A stretch of DNA of 32,346 nucleotides, taken from positions 1 to 32,346 of the forward strand of contig MU266610.1 in the NCBI GenBank assembly GCA_021014945.1, in the 5' to 3' direction. This document shows positions 9,468 to 20,004 of this stretch, piece after piece. The notes beneath the pieces are model-generated. The model made no database searches and was not told the origin of the DNA. It saw nothing but the letters and a program-made list of their open reading frames with translations. Every line of letters begins with the position of its first letter. Position 1 is the stretch's first letter. Position numbers and translations under genes: made by a program. This stretch comes from Leucogyrophana mollusca (taxonomy: Eukaryota > Basidiomycota > Agaricomycetes > Boletales).

Positions 9468-9793
9468 TCCATGCACCATGGCACGTACCGTAAGTCGCGT
9501 TGCTTCTGTTCGGTGGGCTGAATGATGCATGTCAGTTCCGCCCGACGGCGTTTGAATTGAAACTCGATGTAGAGCTAGGTTTACGACGTTACGCTTGGAA
9601 CGTCAGATATGATGTGCTTCCATGCACCTTGTCTGCACTACGGCACGTACTTTCCCTGTAAGTCATGTTACTTCTGTTTGGTGGGGCCGAATGGTCCACG
9701 CAAGCACTGACCGACAGCGTTTGAATTCAAATTCTATGGCCAGGTTCGCGACGTTACACAAGGAACGTCAAATATGATGTCCTTCCATGCACC
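9468..9793 (+). repeat. Diverged tandem repeat, two units of about 151 and 165 bp plus a partial third
   Basis: TCCATGCACC begins at 9468, 9619 and 9784. Within each unit the same landmarks occur in order: GCACGTAC, GTAAGTC, TTACTTCTGTT-like (GTTGCTTCTGTT in unit 1), CGGCGTTTGAATT (CAGCGTTTGAATT in unit 2), GCGACGTTAC-like (TACGACGTTAC), and GGAACGTCA. The units differ at many sites, so the duplication is old. It sits about 200 bases upstream of the MACPF-like start. Confidence 0.75.
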
Positions 9794-9916
9794 TTGTAAG
9801 TCCTTGTTGCCACAAACTTTCTTCATTAGCTTCTGTGCGCTGAATAATCAGCCGAATATCATGATGACAGGTTAGCATGATCCATTGCCGAAAAAGTAAG
9901 TTCACCCTAGCAAACC

Positions 9917-9924
9917 GATAAAAG
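9917..9924 (+). promoter_or_regulatory. TATA-like element of the MACPF-like gene
   Basis: GATAAAAG lies 72 bases upstream of the ATG at 9996. Suggestive only. Confidence 0.35.
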
Positions 9925-9995
9925 GATTGCCCCACTCACCAGCTTCCCCAAATCACTTCCCCGTGTAAACCCACACTCGACTCACAATTTGCGCA

Positions 9996-12080
9996 ATGTC
10001 CACGGATTACGCCCCTTATCAGGATGGCATGCAGCTCGGTCAAGGGTATGTTCCTTGCCGTATCACAACCGATTCAACCTTGTCTCCCGACTAAAGTTTA
10101 TCGATGCAGCTTCAACACATACACTCAGGAAACTTGTCTGAACGACGCCGTCACCGTTAAAATGCCGGTACCTCCTGTCACCCCTTATACAAGGGAGTAT
10201 AATTCGGAACTGATCGAGGATTACGAGTGCGCAGTTTGAGATACGTATACAGACAGCGACTCGCTCACCGGTGTCGCACTTGCAGAAAACTGGCGAAAAC
10301 CTTGGACATAAGCGCGGGTGCCACCGTCAGTGGCTGGGGTCAATCCGGCGAAGTCAATGTCGAATTCTTGAGTCGGAGTGAAGTAAGCACAATTATCAAT
10401 ATCGCTAAACTTACTGGGGATGGCTTATCGTTCTCCCTGTTCATCAGTTCGAAAGCAGCGATGTCACGTACGTGGTCAAGGTAAACGTGCAGCACCAGCC
10501 CACACACCTCGGCGAATACTCCTTCAATTGGGTGGCGCCGCCAAACCCAAACAAGACCTATGGCGATCGGTATATCTCTGGTAAGTGCTGCTCTGCCTGG
10601 TATGGCGCGAAGATGATGGCTAACGCGCGTCCAGATTTTGTGAAAGGAGGCTATTACTTTGCGCGGATTTCTATCAGGTCCATCAATAGGTCAGAATCGC
10701 AAGAAATCAAACAGTCGTACGCATTTCCGTCGCTGCACATAATCAAATCAGATGTAATCTGATATCATGTTTTCGCCAGGGCCAAAGTCGCATTCACTAT
10801 GTATGGCGCCACGGGGGAGGTGACCGAGGCAGTCAAGAACGCTGTCGAGAAAATTCAAAAACATTCCGAAGTGCACATCACAAAGATAGAGTCCGGTGGT
10901 GGCGTCACGCCGGCTGCTGCGGAGGATACTCTGATGAGCCTTAAGGAGGAGGCGGATCAGTTCTACAAGGATGCGGAAAAACAGAACTACTTGCGATAGT
11001 AGGCGGACCCCGAGTCTATTTGCTCGAAACCTGAAATCAACTGACCGGTTATTTCCAGTGCGATTCTGTCGAAATACGAAAACCTCAAGGACTTCAAGGA
11101 TGCGTTTAAGCCGTTTGACTACGCCTATGCGAGCAAAAAAGTATGTGGACTTGCGGTCGTGTCCACAAATGAAACCCGATGCTTACTGAACCGTAGAGCT
11201 GGCAACTCTTCGATGAATTCACGAAGTACACAGCCTTTGAGAACCTGATCAAGAATAGTAAGCTGGTGCATGCTTGTTGATATTCATGCATACTTACCCT
11301 CCTCAGTCCCTGACGAAAAGTATCATGACGGTTCAGCTCAGAAGGCGAATTTACGGAATCAACAGGTCGACGAGATGAACAAAATCCGGGACACGGTAAA
11401 TTCGAACGTAAACGCGGAAGAAGCTTGCTGACATGTTCTCCGACAGGTCTTGGCGATTCGCGACGACCCAAGTAAAGTTGACGATCCGCCGACCTACCTG
11501 CCGTCAAGCCAGTTCTACACCGAGGTTTTGGTGAGCATGAGATGGGAGGCTGAAGTATCGCTCACGGAAATAACAATTTGTTTAAAGGCTGCCGTCAAAA
11601 CCGTAACGTACATTGCGCAGAGTATCCCGCTCGACGCCGGCAACTGGACTGACAGTGCGTTCCCTATCATAGCTCTCGCTCACCTTATCGTAATACTCCA
11701 CAGTCGCGCTGCCCTCCCTGAAGGCCTCTGCCTCGAAGCTCTTCGAATTTATCTGCTACGACTTTCCCAATGTCGAAGGCACGACAGTTGTGTCGTTTGG
11801 TTCAGGTGACAATGGCTACATCGCCCTTTTCGGATCCCGTGCCTCGGACTACCCTGGTTGGACAGAGGACAGCCATTTCTGGATTTTTGAGAGCATGGTA
11901 CCCAAGATCTCTGAAATGGAGATCGATGTTTCGAAGGCCAGCACCGGAAACTACATAAGACTCTCGCGCGATAAGTATGTCTCACATGTCGCACTTGGGC
12001 GTGATGACCAGATATTAACCAAGACTTTTGCTTTCAGCCTAGCCAAACTGTTGTTCAGCTTCCATGCGGGTAAGGTTTAG
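9996..12080 (+). CDS. MACPF-like (perforin-related) protein, 13 exons, 464 aa
   Basis: Exons 9996-10045, 10110-10226, 10286-10382, 10448-10580, 10635-10716, 10780-10998, 11059-11140, 11197-11257, 11307-11395, 11447-11530, 11588-11654, 11704-11974 and 12038-12080 all have GT-AG borders and sum to 465 codons. No signal peptide. Around residues 85-105 is a Gly/Ser-rich strand (SAGATVSGWGQSG), and near residues 126-138 the segment YGDRYIS followed by DFVKGGYYFARISI, which has the form of the MACPF/CDC signature (YG-x-x-[YF], then a Gly-Gly turn). Then come a helical region with ESGGGV and a Gly-rich C-terminal domain (SFGSGDNGYIALFGS). Related fungal and bacterial perforin-like proteins share this plan. 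MACPF proteins insert beta hairpins into membranes. The divergent aegerolysin neighbour supports a pore-forming partnership; the family call rests on short motifs. The final exon is short and the C-terminus could differ. Confidence 0.6.
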
Positions 12081-12869
12081 GGGTGGAAATGGAATTCGAA
12101 GTGGTTCTGATGAGTCTGTTATGCACCCAATGTATCACAATGTTTTTCTGTAGTCTGCTCCGTGTACGCTAGTCTGCAGTTGTTGTTCTCCGTACTCATG
12201 TACAACTCGTTCATGAACGTTCCGCAGACACAAGGCCAGTCCATAAGCATGCTCAATACTCGTACCTTTTGGTTTGGAGAGTCTGAGTACACGCCCAGTA
12301 CAATCCATCATGCCCAGTCATTGTCAAAAGTGATAAGAACTTGTGCAAGGTTGAGCGAGGTCGGACGGACACGCCGAGTCGAGGCTCAAATACATAGACT
12401 TTGGCCATTTTTCGCTATCCAAACCTCATTGCAACATTGTAGCTTGCCGTGACATTAGCAATGATTGCAATGTAGCTACATCTATCTAACACACCGTTGA
12501 CTGCTTCAAAACATACAAAACAAAGCAAAATTGCGTGCTTTGCGTATTCTAAAATTCTCAATCGCATGCCCTTCTCTTGCTCTCCGAGACGAAAACGTGA
12601 GTGGCAGCACGCCAACTCCAAGCTTAGAGCTGAAGCCGTGGTGAGTGAAGTAGTGTACATTGCGTTTCTTGTCTGGTCTGTGACGCGCACATGCAAATTG
12701 GGGCGATCCCGCTCAGCACTGGAGGAGGGCAATCGAGGTGAATTGTGGCGCTCGAGTCGCTACCAAAAAGATGTGCAAGTATATATGGGTGTGTGGCGAA
12801 GAAAATACGGCGCATAGCTTGAGCATGCAACGCTACTATCCCAAAGTTTGATCCTCCGCCGTGATCCCG
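12081..12869. other. Convergent intergenic region, no gene seen
   Basis: Lies between the 3' ends of the MACPF-like gene (+) and PEX3 (-). Frames of about 100 residues on both strands overlap each other and look random. Both 3' UTRs are expected here. Confidence 0.35.
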
Positions 12870-15800
12870 CTACTGCCCCGGAAATCGATCCTGATAATCC
12901 GAGATAACGATCGCTTCCAGAGCTGAGACCTCTCGCGTACCCATAATGTTCTGTGTTTCGGAGGATATCAGTATTAATGTCGCAAAAACTATGATGATGA
13001 GAGCATGACTCTCCGAATCACTGCACTGGGGCGAAATCGCAACGATTGCCGGAGGCAAATGCCGTGAATGGCGGAAACAACTCACAAGATCGACGATCAA
13101 CAGCGACGAAAACATAAGGTGATCGATCGTCGGAAACAAAACCACAGGTTAATCGATCGGCGGAAGTAACCCCAACCTACAGCGTGCAAAGCGCATCACG
13201 CACACCGCAGCCCAGCGAGGTACACAGAACCAACAATGCGAAAGCAAGACGAAAGAAAAAGTGAAAGAAAGTGGGCAAAACCGAAAGAACCAACGACACG
13301 GCCAAACAATTCGGGAGAAAGACGGAGACAGAGAAGCGAGTGGAAACCAGACAATCAGATAGAAGACTCACATCGACTAGCTCGTTCGGGAGCCCATTCA
13401 ACGCGAGCTGGCTCCACCTCGCCAGGCCCGGTAATAGACCCGCTAAACGGACCTTCACTTCCTCCTTCTCCCTCGCGCTCTCCCTGTGCAGCTGGCTGTG
13501 CCCGTCCTCATCCTCATCACCTCCCCTAGTTCCATCGCCACCACCTACAACAGTCCCATCGTTCATTCCCCCCGCACTGTCCACAAATACACGCCCTCTC
13601 AACCCCTCAATGAGCACCTCCATCGCACGATCAAGCGAGGCCTCGAGGACGACCGCGAAGTCTGGGGAGAGGAGGTAAGAGCGCGTTTGCGCGAGGAGGC
13701 CGGTGAAGTGCGAATCGGGGGTGTGCGTGGTGTGCGTGGAGGAGGCGTATGCGGCTGTGGGTATAGAAGCGGCGGCAGGGGACGCGTGGGATGCGATATG
13801 CGAGTGCGAGGGTCTGGGTGGTGAGTGTGACGGCGACGAGAGGGAAGTTGGGGAAGACGATTCGCGGGAGTGTGACTGGGAGACGTGGGGGTCTTCGAGT
13901 AGAGATGGCGGATGTGGTTGAGTATTCGTATGGGGTGGCGCTCCACCCTGTGCGAGGACATGGGCGGTCGTCTCGGGCGTTGGGGGGAGGAGAGACGAGA
14001 GGAAGCTGTGAGGTTAGGTGCCAGGGTTAATGAGCGTTGGTCAGGCGGTTATAGATGGAGAGAAGAATGTAAACGAGGCTTAATAAGTCGCGGAATATAG
14101 TACGAGGGGAAAGGGCGAAGATAAAGAAGAGAGGTGAGGAGGTCGACAACAACCGACAAGTGTTAAAACACTCTACTCGACAAGTCAACGCGTGATCAAG
14201 CACCACTCCACAAGTGCACAAGCAGACCACCCAATCGAGGGGTATTCAGACACCCGAGGCAACGAGTGTTTAAACCCCAAGCCGACAAGCCATCAGGCGC
14301 CACCCCACGGGTGCCTGAATCCCCCTCAATCAGGGAATACCGATTTGATGAGTGCAAAGCTCAATCGCCGTGTGCTCAGCTACCCAAACGAACAAGTGTA
14401 GTAGAACAGTACTCGAAGAGTAAGTCGACGGGGGTTCGGTGACCCCAATCAACGGGCACTCGGACACTATAATCGCCGAGTGGCCCAAGCAGCGAGCGAA
14501 CGGGTGTTTGAACACTTGAGTTAATGAGTGATCAAACATCCATTTGACGCGTGCTCACAGCACCCCCAGGTGATAAATGTCTGAACACGCAAGTCCGAGA
14601 ATAATAAAACACTCTGCGTGGAACAATTCCGTGAGTACCCAACCTCCCCCCACCAAGGGCCACGTCGACGAGGGTCCGAACGGCAAGCGAGCGGAGGTCA
14701 GAACGGCAAGTGGGCGATTGTCTGAAGACCCAAGCAGCAAGTGTTTAAACACCAAGTCGGCCAGCGTGTCAACGACCCGTCGACGAGCGCACAAACGCAT
14801 GAAGTCGACGCGCGCCCAGACAAACCCCAAGCCGACCCGTGTTTCGTACAGCGAATCGGCAAGAGGCCGACTCCCGTGCGGCAAGTGCTCGGACACCAAG
14901 TGAACAAGCACTCTATCACACGGCCAGCGAGTGTCCAGAATACCCTATCCACCCAACGGAACGAGCGCAAAACGGGTGTCCAGTGCGCAACCTGGCGAGA
15001 GTTCGAGAAGGTAGACAACCCCACAAAAACAAAACGATAAATGTTTTCAAGAAAGACGAGGGTTCTAACGAACACCTGATGTCTCCCTCCCCCCTTCAAA
15101 GCAAAAAAGGCAAGAACAAAGAATGCAAGAAAACACCCACCTAATCCGTCGCTCCCCGCCCTCGAAGCGCACCTCGTATTCGACGCGGCGCCGCACGTCC
15201 GCGAGGAGCCCATGTAGTTCGGTGGGGCCGAGTTTGGTTTTCAGGGATACGCTGTGATCGAGTTCGTGTATTGGCGTGTTCAAATTTGGGCGCGTCGTGT
15301 GTGCGGGTGTAGGTGAGTATTGAATATATGCAGGAAAACGCGCATTGCGGACAGGCGTATATCAAATATGCGTCGTGTTTGATGTTCGGTCGGGAGTAAA
15401 GCATGACATGGGCGTGAAAAGAAATGGAGGAACGAAAGCAAGGGAACTCGTCAGTGATCATGTTAAAGTGCAGAGATACATACCACAGAAAAAGCGAACG
15501 ACACATCGAACGAAGACACCCCTGCGTAAAAAATAACACTCCGAGAGTACCTGGGAGTGTCAGGAGAACAACGCTGGAAGAGCAAGACGCGGCTCTCCTG
15601 CACGCACGCGCGCGTCGCCATGCAAGTATATGCGCACCCCCACGCATATATGCACGCATACATGCGCTTCCTCCCATCCCATCCCGCCCCTCCAGCCTGC
15701 TGACAAAAACAAAACCAACGCTCTCACCCTCTCCGCGCAAAAACCCTCGACAACTTCTTCCCCACAAAAAATGATCCCCCCTCCCCCCGAAGAAACCCTA

Positions 15801-17157
15801 ACAAACGCAAACAAAGCCACTCACCCTTCAAACACCCCCTCGACCCCCTGCCTCACCCGCGTCGCAACATCTTTCCACCCCACATGCAGGATCCACCACG
15901 AGAGCGTGAGAAAGCGCATCTCGGTATCGTCTGAGATGGGGGTGGTTGGCTGAAGGGGACAAGTGCGTGGTGGGCTTGTTTCATGTGTGAGATCCGAGTC
16001 GTCGAGTAAGTCGTCTTCTAGAGGGGAAATAAATGTAGGTAGTGCAGGCAGTGCCCCGCGCACGCGCTCCACCCACCCCAGAGGCACCTCCAGCGCTTCC
16101 ATATCTAACACGCGGCTCACCGCGTGTCCTATGACCATACGCGTAAGTGATGGTGGCGCTCGAGCATGGGACGCCTGCATGCGCTCGAGCCGCTCCTGGG
16201 CGACGACAGAGGCAACGTAGCGCTGGCGCGCGAGGAGGGCGAGCTGGAGGGAGGTAAGGAGGGATATGAGGGTCGTGGAGTAGAGGACAGTGAGGGTGCG
16301 TGTGAGGGCTGTATGGTTAGGGTTACAAGTTTAAGTAAAGCAGAAGGGACAAGGGTTAGTTCGAGCGGGATGCAGGACGACGGGCAGGGGAAAGGACGTA
16401 CTAAGCATCTTGACCTCCTTCCACAGCTCTGCTTTGCTGCGCGTACTGCTGGAGGTGGACGAAGAGGCAGAGTATGTCGATGGAACCGCAGAGTGCGTCG
16501 AGGGAACAGCCGAGCCTGCGTAGCTCATCTGGGAGCTCGCCGTGGTTATCGAGTCCGATAGCTGTGCACCTGCCGAGGCGAGGAAGTCGTGCGGGTGCAG
16601 CGCTGATCCAGAACCAGATCCTAACGCAGACCCAGACACACCACCTACATCCGACCACGTGCCACTACTCCCCACTCCCTGGTCCACCCAGCTCCCATTC
16701 CCACCCAAACTCGACACCGACACAGACCCCGCGTCTGACTCCCTATCGGAAGGTGGCTCCGACTGCGCAGGGGAAGGGGAAGAGGAACCGCGGATTATTG
16801 CAGCGCGTGACTTAGAGTGTGACTGGAGCTCATGCGTGAGGCCCTCGACGTCCATCTCCTCGAGGATCTGCTCGGAGAGCGTGGGGATAAGCGCCATGAT
16901 TGTGTACACGGCGTCTTCGTGTGTATGTTGGAAGCGTCGGCGGAGGCTGGTGCACCAACATACCCAGTCAGCACCGGTGCACACACCGTACCTCTGCAAA
17001 CCACGCACTTGTCCCTTGCCAATCTCTCCCTAACGACTTTATCCTTCACCTCCTCCAGGCGCTCGTTCACATATTGGCTGACAACGTATCCACCACCGAG
17101 GAGGCCCACTAGCCCGTGCCGGCGCTCGTAAAAGTATTTGCGTGCGCTGTCGAGCAT
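12870..17157 (-). CDS. PEX3: Peroxisomal biogenesis factor 3 (peroxin-3), 6 exons, 667 aa
   Basis: Exons 17157-17009, 16946-16402, 16308-15825, 15251-15141, 14005-13372 and 12950-12870 have matching phases and sum to 668 codons. PEX3 is the peroxisomal/ER membrane anchor that receives PEX19 with its membrane-protein cargo. Seen: an N-terminal basic segment then a hydrophobic Gly-rich stretch (LVGLLGGGYVVSQYV, residues about 17-31), the cytosolic helix RLEEVKDKVVRERLARD, the highly conserved RRRFQHTHEDAVYTIMALIP and LSEQILEEMDVE of the PEX19-binding region, a Ser-rich insert, then LISLLTSLQLALLARQRY, VSLKTKLGPTELH, LLSPDFAVVLEA, LLPGLARWSQLALNGLPN and the tail REVSALEAIVISDYQDRF. It is longer than yeast PEX3 because of low-complexity inserts. 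Introns 3 (573 nt), 4 (1135 nt) and 5 (421 nt) are unusually long and carry repeats. Two broken copies lie at 4595-7690. This is the only copy with all exons and is expected to be essential for peroxisomes. Confidence 0.92.
14006..15140 (-). repeat. Degenerate minisatellite filling PEX3 intron 4
   Basis: Roughly thirty irregular copies of motifs such as CGAGTGTTTAAACACC-like, CAAGTCGACGCG and GACAAGTGTTNAA, spaced 25-40 bases, run through the intron. Unit boundaries are too blurred to fix a consensus by eye. The same repeat type fills the matching intron of pseudogene A. Confidence 0.65.
15549..15600 (+). repeat. Dispersed short repeat, copy 2 (inside PEX3 intron 3)
   Basis: Inverted match to 3031-3083, about 87 percent identical by eye. 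It is followed at 15601-15665 by an alternating CGCACG/ATATGCAC purine-pyrimidine tract. Its presence helps explain the 573-nt length of intron 3. Confidence 0.6.
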
Positions 17158-17340
17158 AGGGAGGTTGCTGACTTCAATATTGCTAGAACTTGTGGTGAGT
17201 GGTGGGAGGAAGTGAGGCTGGTTACGTAAGTGTGTGCAGATGCTCCGCGGTCATGGTGGAGTTTGAAAATTGGATCGGCATCCTCGCTGTTGTCAACAAC
17301 GATCCCGATCAGCATCCGTGGTGTCGCCATGATCTGACCA
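17158..17340 (-). promoter_or_regulatory. PEX3 5' flank, conserved in pseudogene B
   Basis: Upstream of the PEX3 ATG (17157) the minus strand shares blocks such as ATTTTCAAAC, CTTACGTAAC and a CTTCCTCCC tract with 7100-7240 upstream of pseudogene B, so the promoter was copied with the gene. No clear TATA box. Confidence 0.5.
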
Positions 17341-18281
17341 CCGATGTCTTCGACCGGCTAGCCCCATAGCGCCGAGCCCTCGCCGCCCGTCGTTCGTATC
17401 TGCGCCGGTCTCCAGCTATTCGAAGTCGACGCCATAATCGTTGACATGCCTAAGTTTGTGTCTGCATGCATTGGTCACCTTCGGCGCTGGGCGACTGATG
17501 TTTGAGCGCCTCTTCAGCGGCTCGAGCGCCGAATACTCAGGTCCCGCTGGTAGCTCAAACTTCTCATCTTTTGACCACAACGACATCGATTTGAAGAGTC
17601 TCTCGGTGCCTGAGTGAGACCTATCTCTCCCATTAACGATTACTGACTTCTCGCCAGTTCTAGACTCGCAGCTCATTTGGTATGACCCTCAACCCTTCGT
17701 AAGCTACGTGCATTCCGGGCCCAACTCTAAACCACTCACTCTTCTAAGCTCTCCCAGGTTTACAGAGTGGCCTATCCTTAGACAATTGTGTGTAGACCCC
17801 GCCGCACAATGGTTTTCTTAAATATACGGCAGTTTCTTGCCTTGCTATAGGTTGAGCTAAAGGTTTCCCACAAAATACACCTTCCAAACGACCAACAATC
17901 CGCGCTTCTCGGTTAGTTATCGATCAAGTGTCTGTGTCAGTGGTTGGCATCATGACATTACGTGGATCCCACTGATCCCACCGGAATCAATAAAGGCTAA
18001 CACTCTAGCAAACCGCCTTCAAAATACTTATCACTCCTGGGAACACTGTTTTGCTTCGACATCTTAATCGCTAGTGGTGCGCCGCTTGAACTAATATTAT
18101 ACAGCTGCGTCTCGCTTTTTTCCGGTAGACCCACGCATACTTAAGTACGGAGAGAGAAGCGCTTGATTCCGCCGCACTGCAAACATTCCCTCCAAAACTC
18201 CTCGGCGCGTCCACTGCTCCCCCAGAGTGCTAGCCCTGCATATCGGCTTTTATCAGTCCATCAGCCAAAGTGCACCAAACC
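17341..18281. other. Intergenic, possible gene relic
   Basis: Between the divergent starts of PEX3 and the DUF6533 gene. Near 17500-17605 a plus-strand frame reads SGPAGSSNFSSFDHND and DIDLKSLSVPE before a stop, which looks like the end of a protein, but I find no rest of it. The remainder shows nothing I can name. Confidence 0.3.
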
Positions 18282-20004
18282 ATGTCCACCGTCCCTGACA
18301 TTGTAAGCGGGTATATCGAGGATCTAACCATCATCCGGCAGACTCGTATTAGCCAACGTGCGTTTATTTTCGCCTTTCGCGGTTTTGGATCCTCAACAAC
18401 AAAGATGCTCTCAAGTCGTGTGGTGTACGATGTTGTTTTATGACCACCGTGAGTGATCTCCATGAGTAGACCACGCGCCTTGAAATCACATCATAAAACC
18501 CCATAGTAATCACTTTCGATCAAGAGGTATTCGCTAAGTCATACACAATAACCGGTCATTAAACCTAACGAATACGAATGGATATAGGTGGAATACATCT
18601 GGGTACGAACTAACTTCGGACTCGACGTCGCTATGACTCACTCTTATGCAGAACGCAGGATGGTCAATACCAACTATATTGTTCTTCGCTGTAAGTGAGT
18701 CATCCTCTGCCCACATCGTTGGAAGTCTAAACGCAATTCCAGCTACGCTATGTCGGAGATGGTCTCGCGATGTGAGTTTTGGCCCTTTATTCGTGGGTTA
18801 GTCGTGAATAATCACGACTACCAAACAGCCTCAGCATCATAGGTTTGTGACCACTGTGTTCGTTAATGCGATCTCTTTTAAACATGACCTCTTAACAGCG
18901 TTTTTGAGCGATCCGTCGCAACAGGTATTTAGCTATTTTACGTTGTTCAGCCAACAAACGCATCATTCGCTGACTTGGACACATAACATCCTGTAGTTGT
19001 GAGTGACATCCTTCAGCAGCTTATACCTAGTGGGACTACTGATGCTCGCCAATGTTTGACTGTGACCACACTTCAGTTGTAAGTTATCAGTGTTTTCTAT
19101 GCGTCGCCACTGTACCTAACGATACCAGGTGATGGGTTCATCTTCTTTGCAGCCTGGTCTGAAAGCGTCCTAATCTGGATCATGCAAAGTAAATCCTTCC
19201 ACCTGATATATCCGGATGGTGTTAATCGGAGGCATCACAGTTATACTCCAGATGCGCATATATGCTCTGTACAAACGTTCTCGCCGAGTACTTGTTTTCA
19301 TGACCGCGACATTCGTTATGGAGATAATAGCAATGTCCACAATAATGATACTCGCGGACACTGACATCGACAGTACGTTGACGAACGAGACCAAGTATAA
19401 CATAGAAGGCTAATGGCACTTGCTTACCGTAGTTGTCAATAGCCTGCCCCCAGATGTCCAAATATGTGCGGCGGACGGTCTTCCCAATTTCTTTTTCGGC
19501 TGGTGGCTTCCCATCATCATTTTCGAAGGGCTGCTGTGCATGTTTGCGTTGTGTGCAGGAGTCAGACAGCTTATCTTGCGATCACAACTGGAAGGGTTTC
19601 GTGGGGGTCGGGCGGTTGATTCCCTAGTGAAAGGCAACGTGTTTTACTTTCTCTGGTGAGGATCATTCTTCTACTGCCCTTGTTGTGACGACTGATCGAC
19701 GACGCCCAGTGTGCTGATACCATGTACCCTCAATACGGTGGTGTGGGCCACACTTGGGGTGCGTTCTACCTAACATGTGGCATTCATCTCATTGACCTTG
19801 TCTTCTGGCAATTAGGTCTCTTATGTGCAAATAACACAAGGGTTTGGCTTCGCCACAGCTATTGTGGTGGGCTGCCGGGTTGTACTAAGTCTCAGGAGGA
19901 CTCTCTCTCGCAAAACAGAAACGAGCACAGAGCTTATTTCCCTAGCCACCATACCCTTCCAGGAAACTTGGATCGTCCCCCACATGCCTCAGTCACCCCT
20001 TTGA
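18282..20004 (+). CDS. DUF6533-type seven-transmembrane protein 1, 14 exons, 313 aa
   Basis: Exons 18282-18357, 18416-18448, 18507-18526, 18588-18602, 18652-18690, 18743-18771, 18829-18842, 18899-18924, 19017-19053, 19129-19188, 19241-19372, 19433-19655, 19710-19758 and 19816-20004 sum to 314 codons. The hallmark of the family, YDHLITFDQEV followed by VEYIW, lies at residues 34-48. Further hydrophobic segments include WSIPTILFFALRY, AAWSESVLIWIMQ, FVMEIIAMSTIMI, LPIIIFEGLLCMFALCAG and TQGFGFATAIVVG, with LQMRIYALYKRSRRV after the third or fourth helix. Seven helices and about 320 residues are usual for this large agaricomycete membrane family, which has no known function; receptor-like roles are only guessed. 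Most exons are tiny, including a 15-nt exon coding VEYIW. Intron 8 to exon 9 (19017-19053) is the least certain junction. Confidence 0.78.

Larger units (their letters stand above)
8657..9995. promoter_or_regulatory. Shared divergent promoter region of aegerolysin and MACPF-like genes
   Basis: 1.3 kb lies between the two start codons. It holds a TATA-like site at each end and a diverged tandem repeat in the right half. A plus-strand frame at 9282-9426 could encode about 45 residues (with VDEVKLAMLHSVEWMYRR) before a TAA, possibly a gene relic; no family is recognised. Other frames in this stretch look random. Confidence 0.45.

Noticed and set aside
13486..13824. Long plus-strand frames at 13271-13678, 13486-13824 and 16542-17033
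   Set aside because: They are antisense to well-supported PEX3 exons and owe their length to GC-rich codons.
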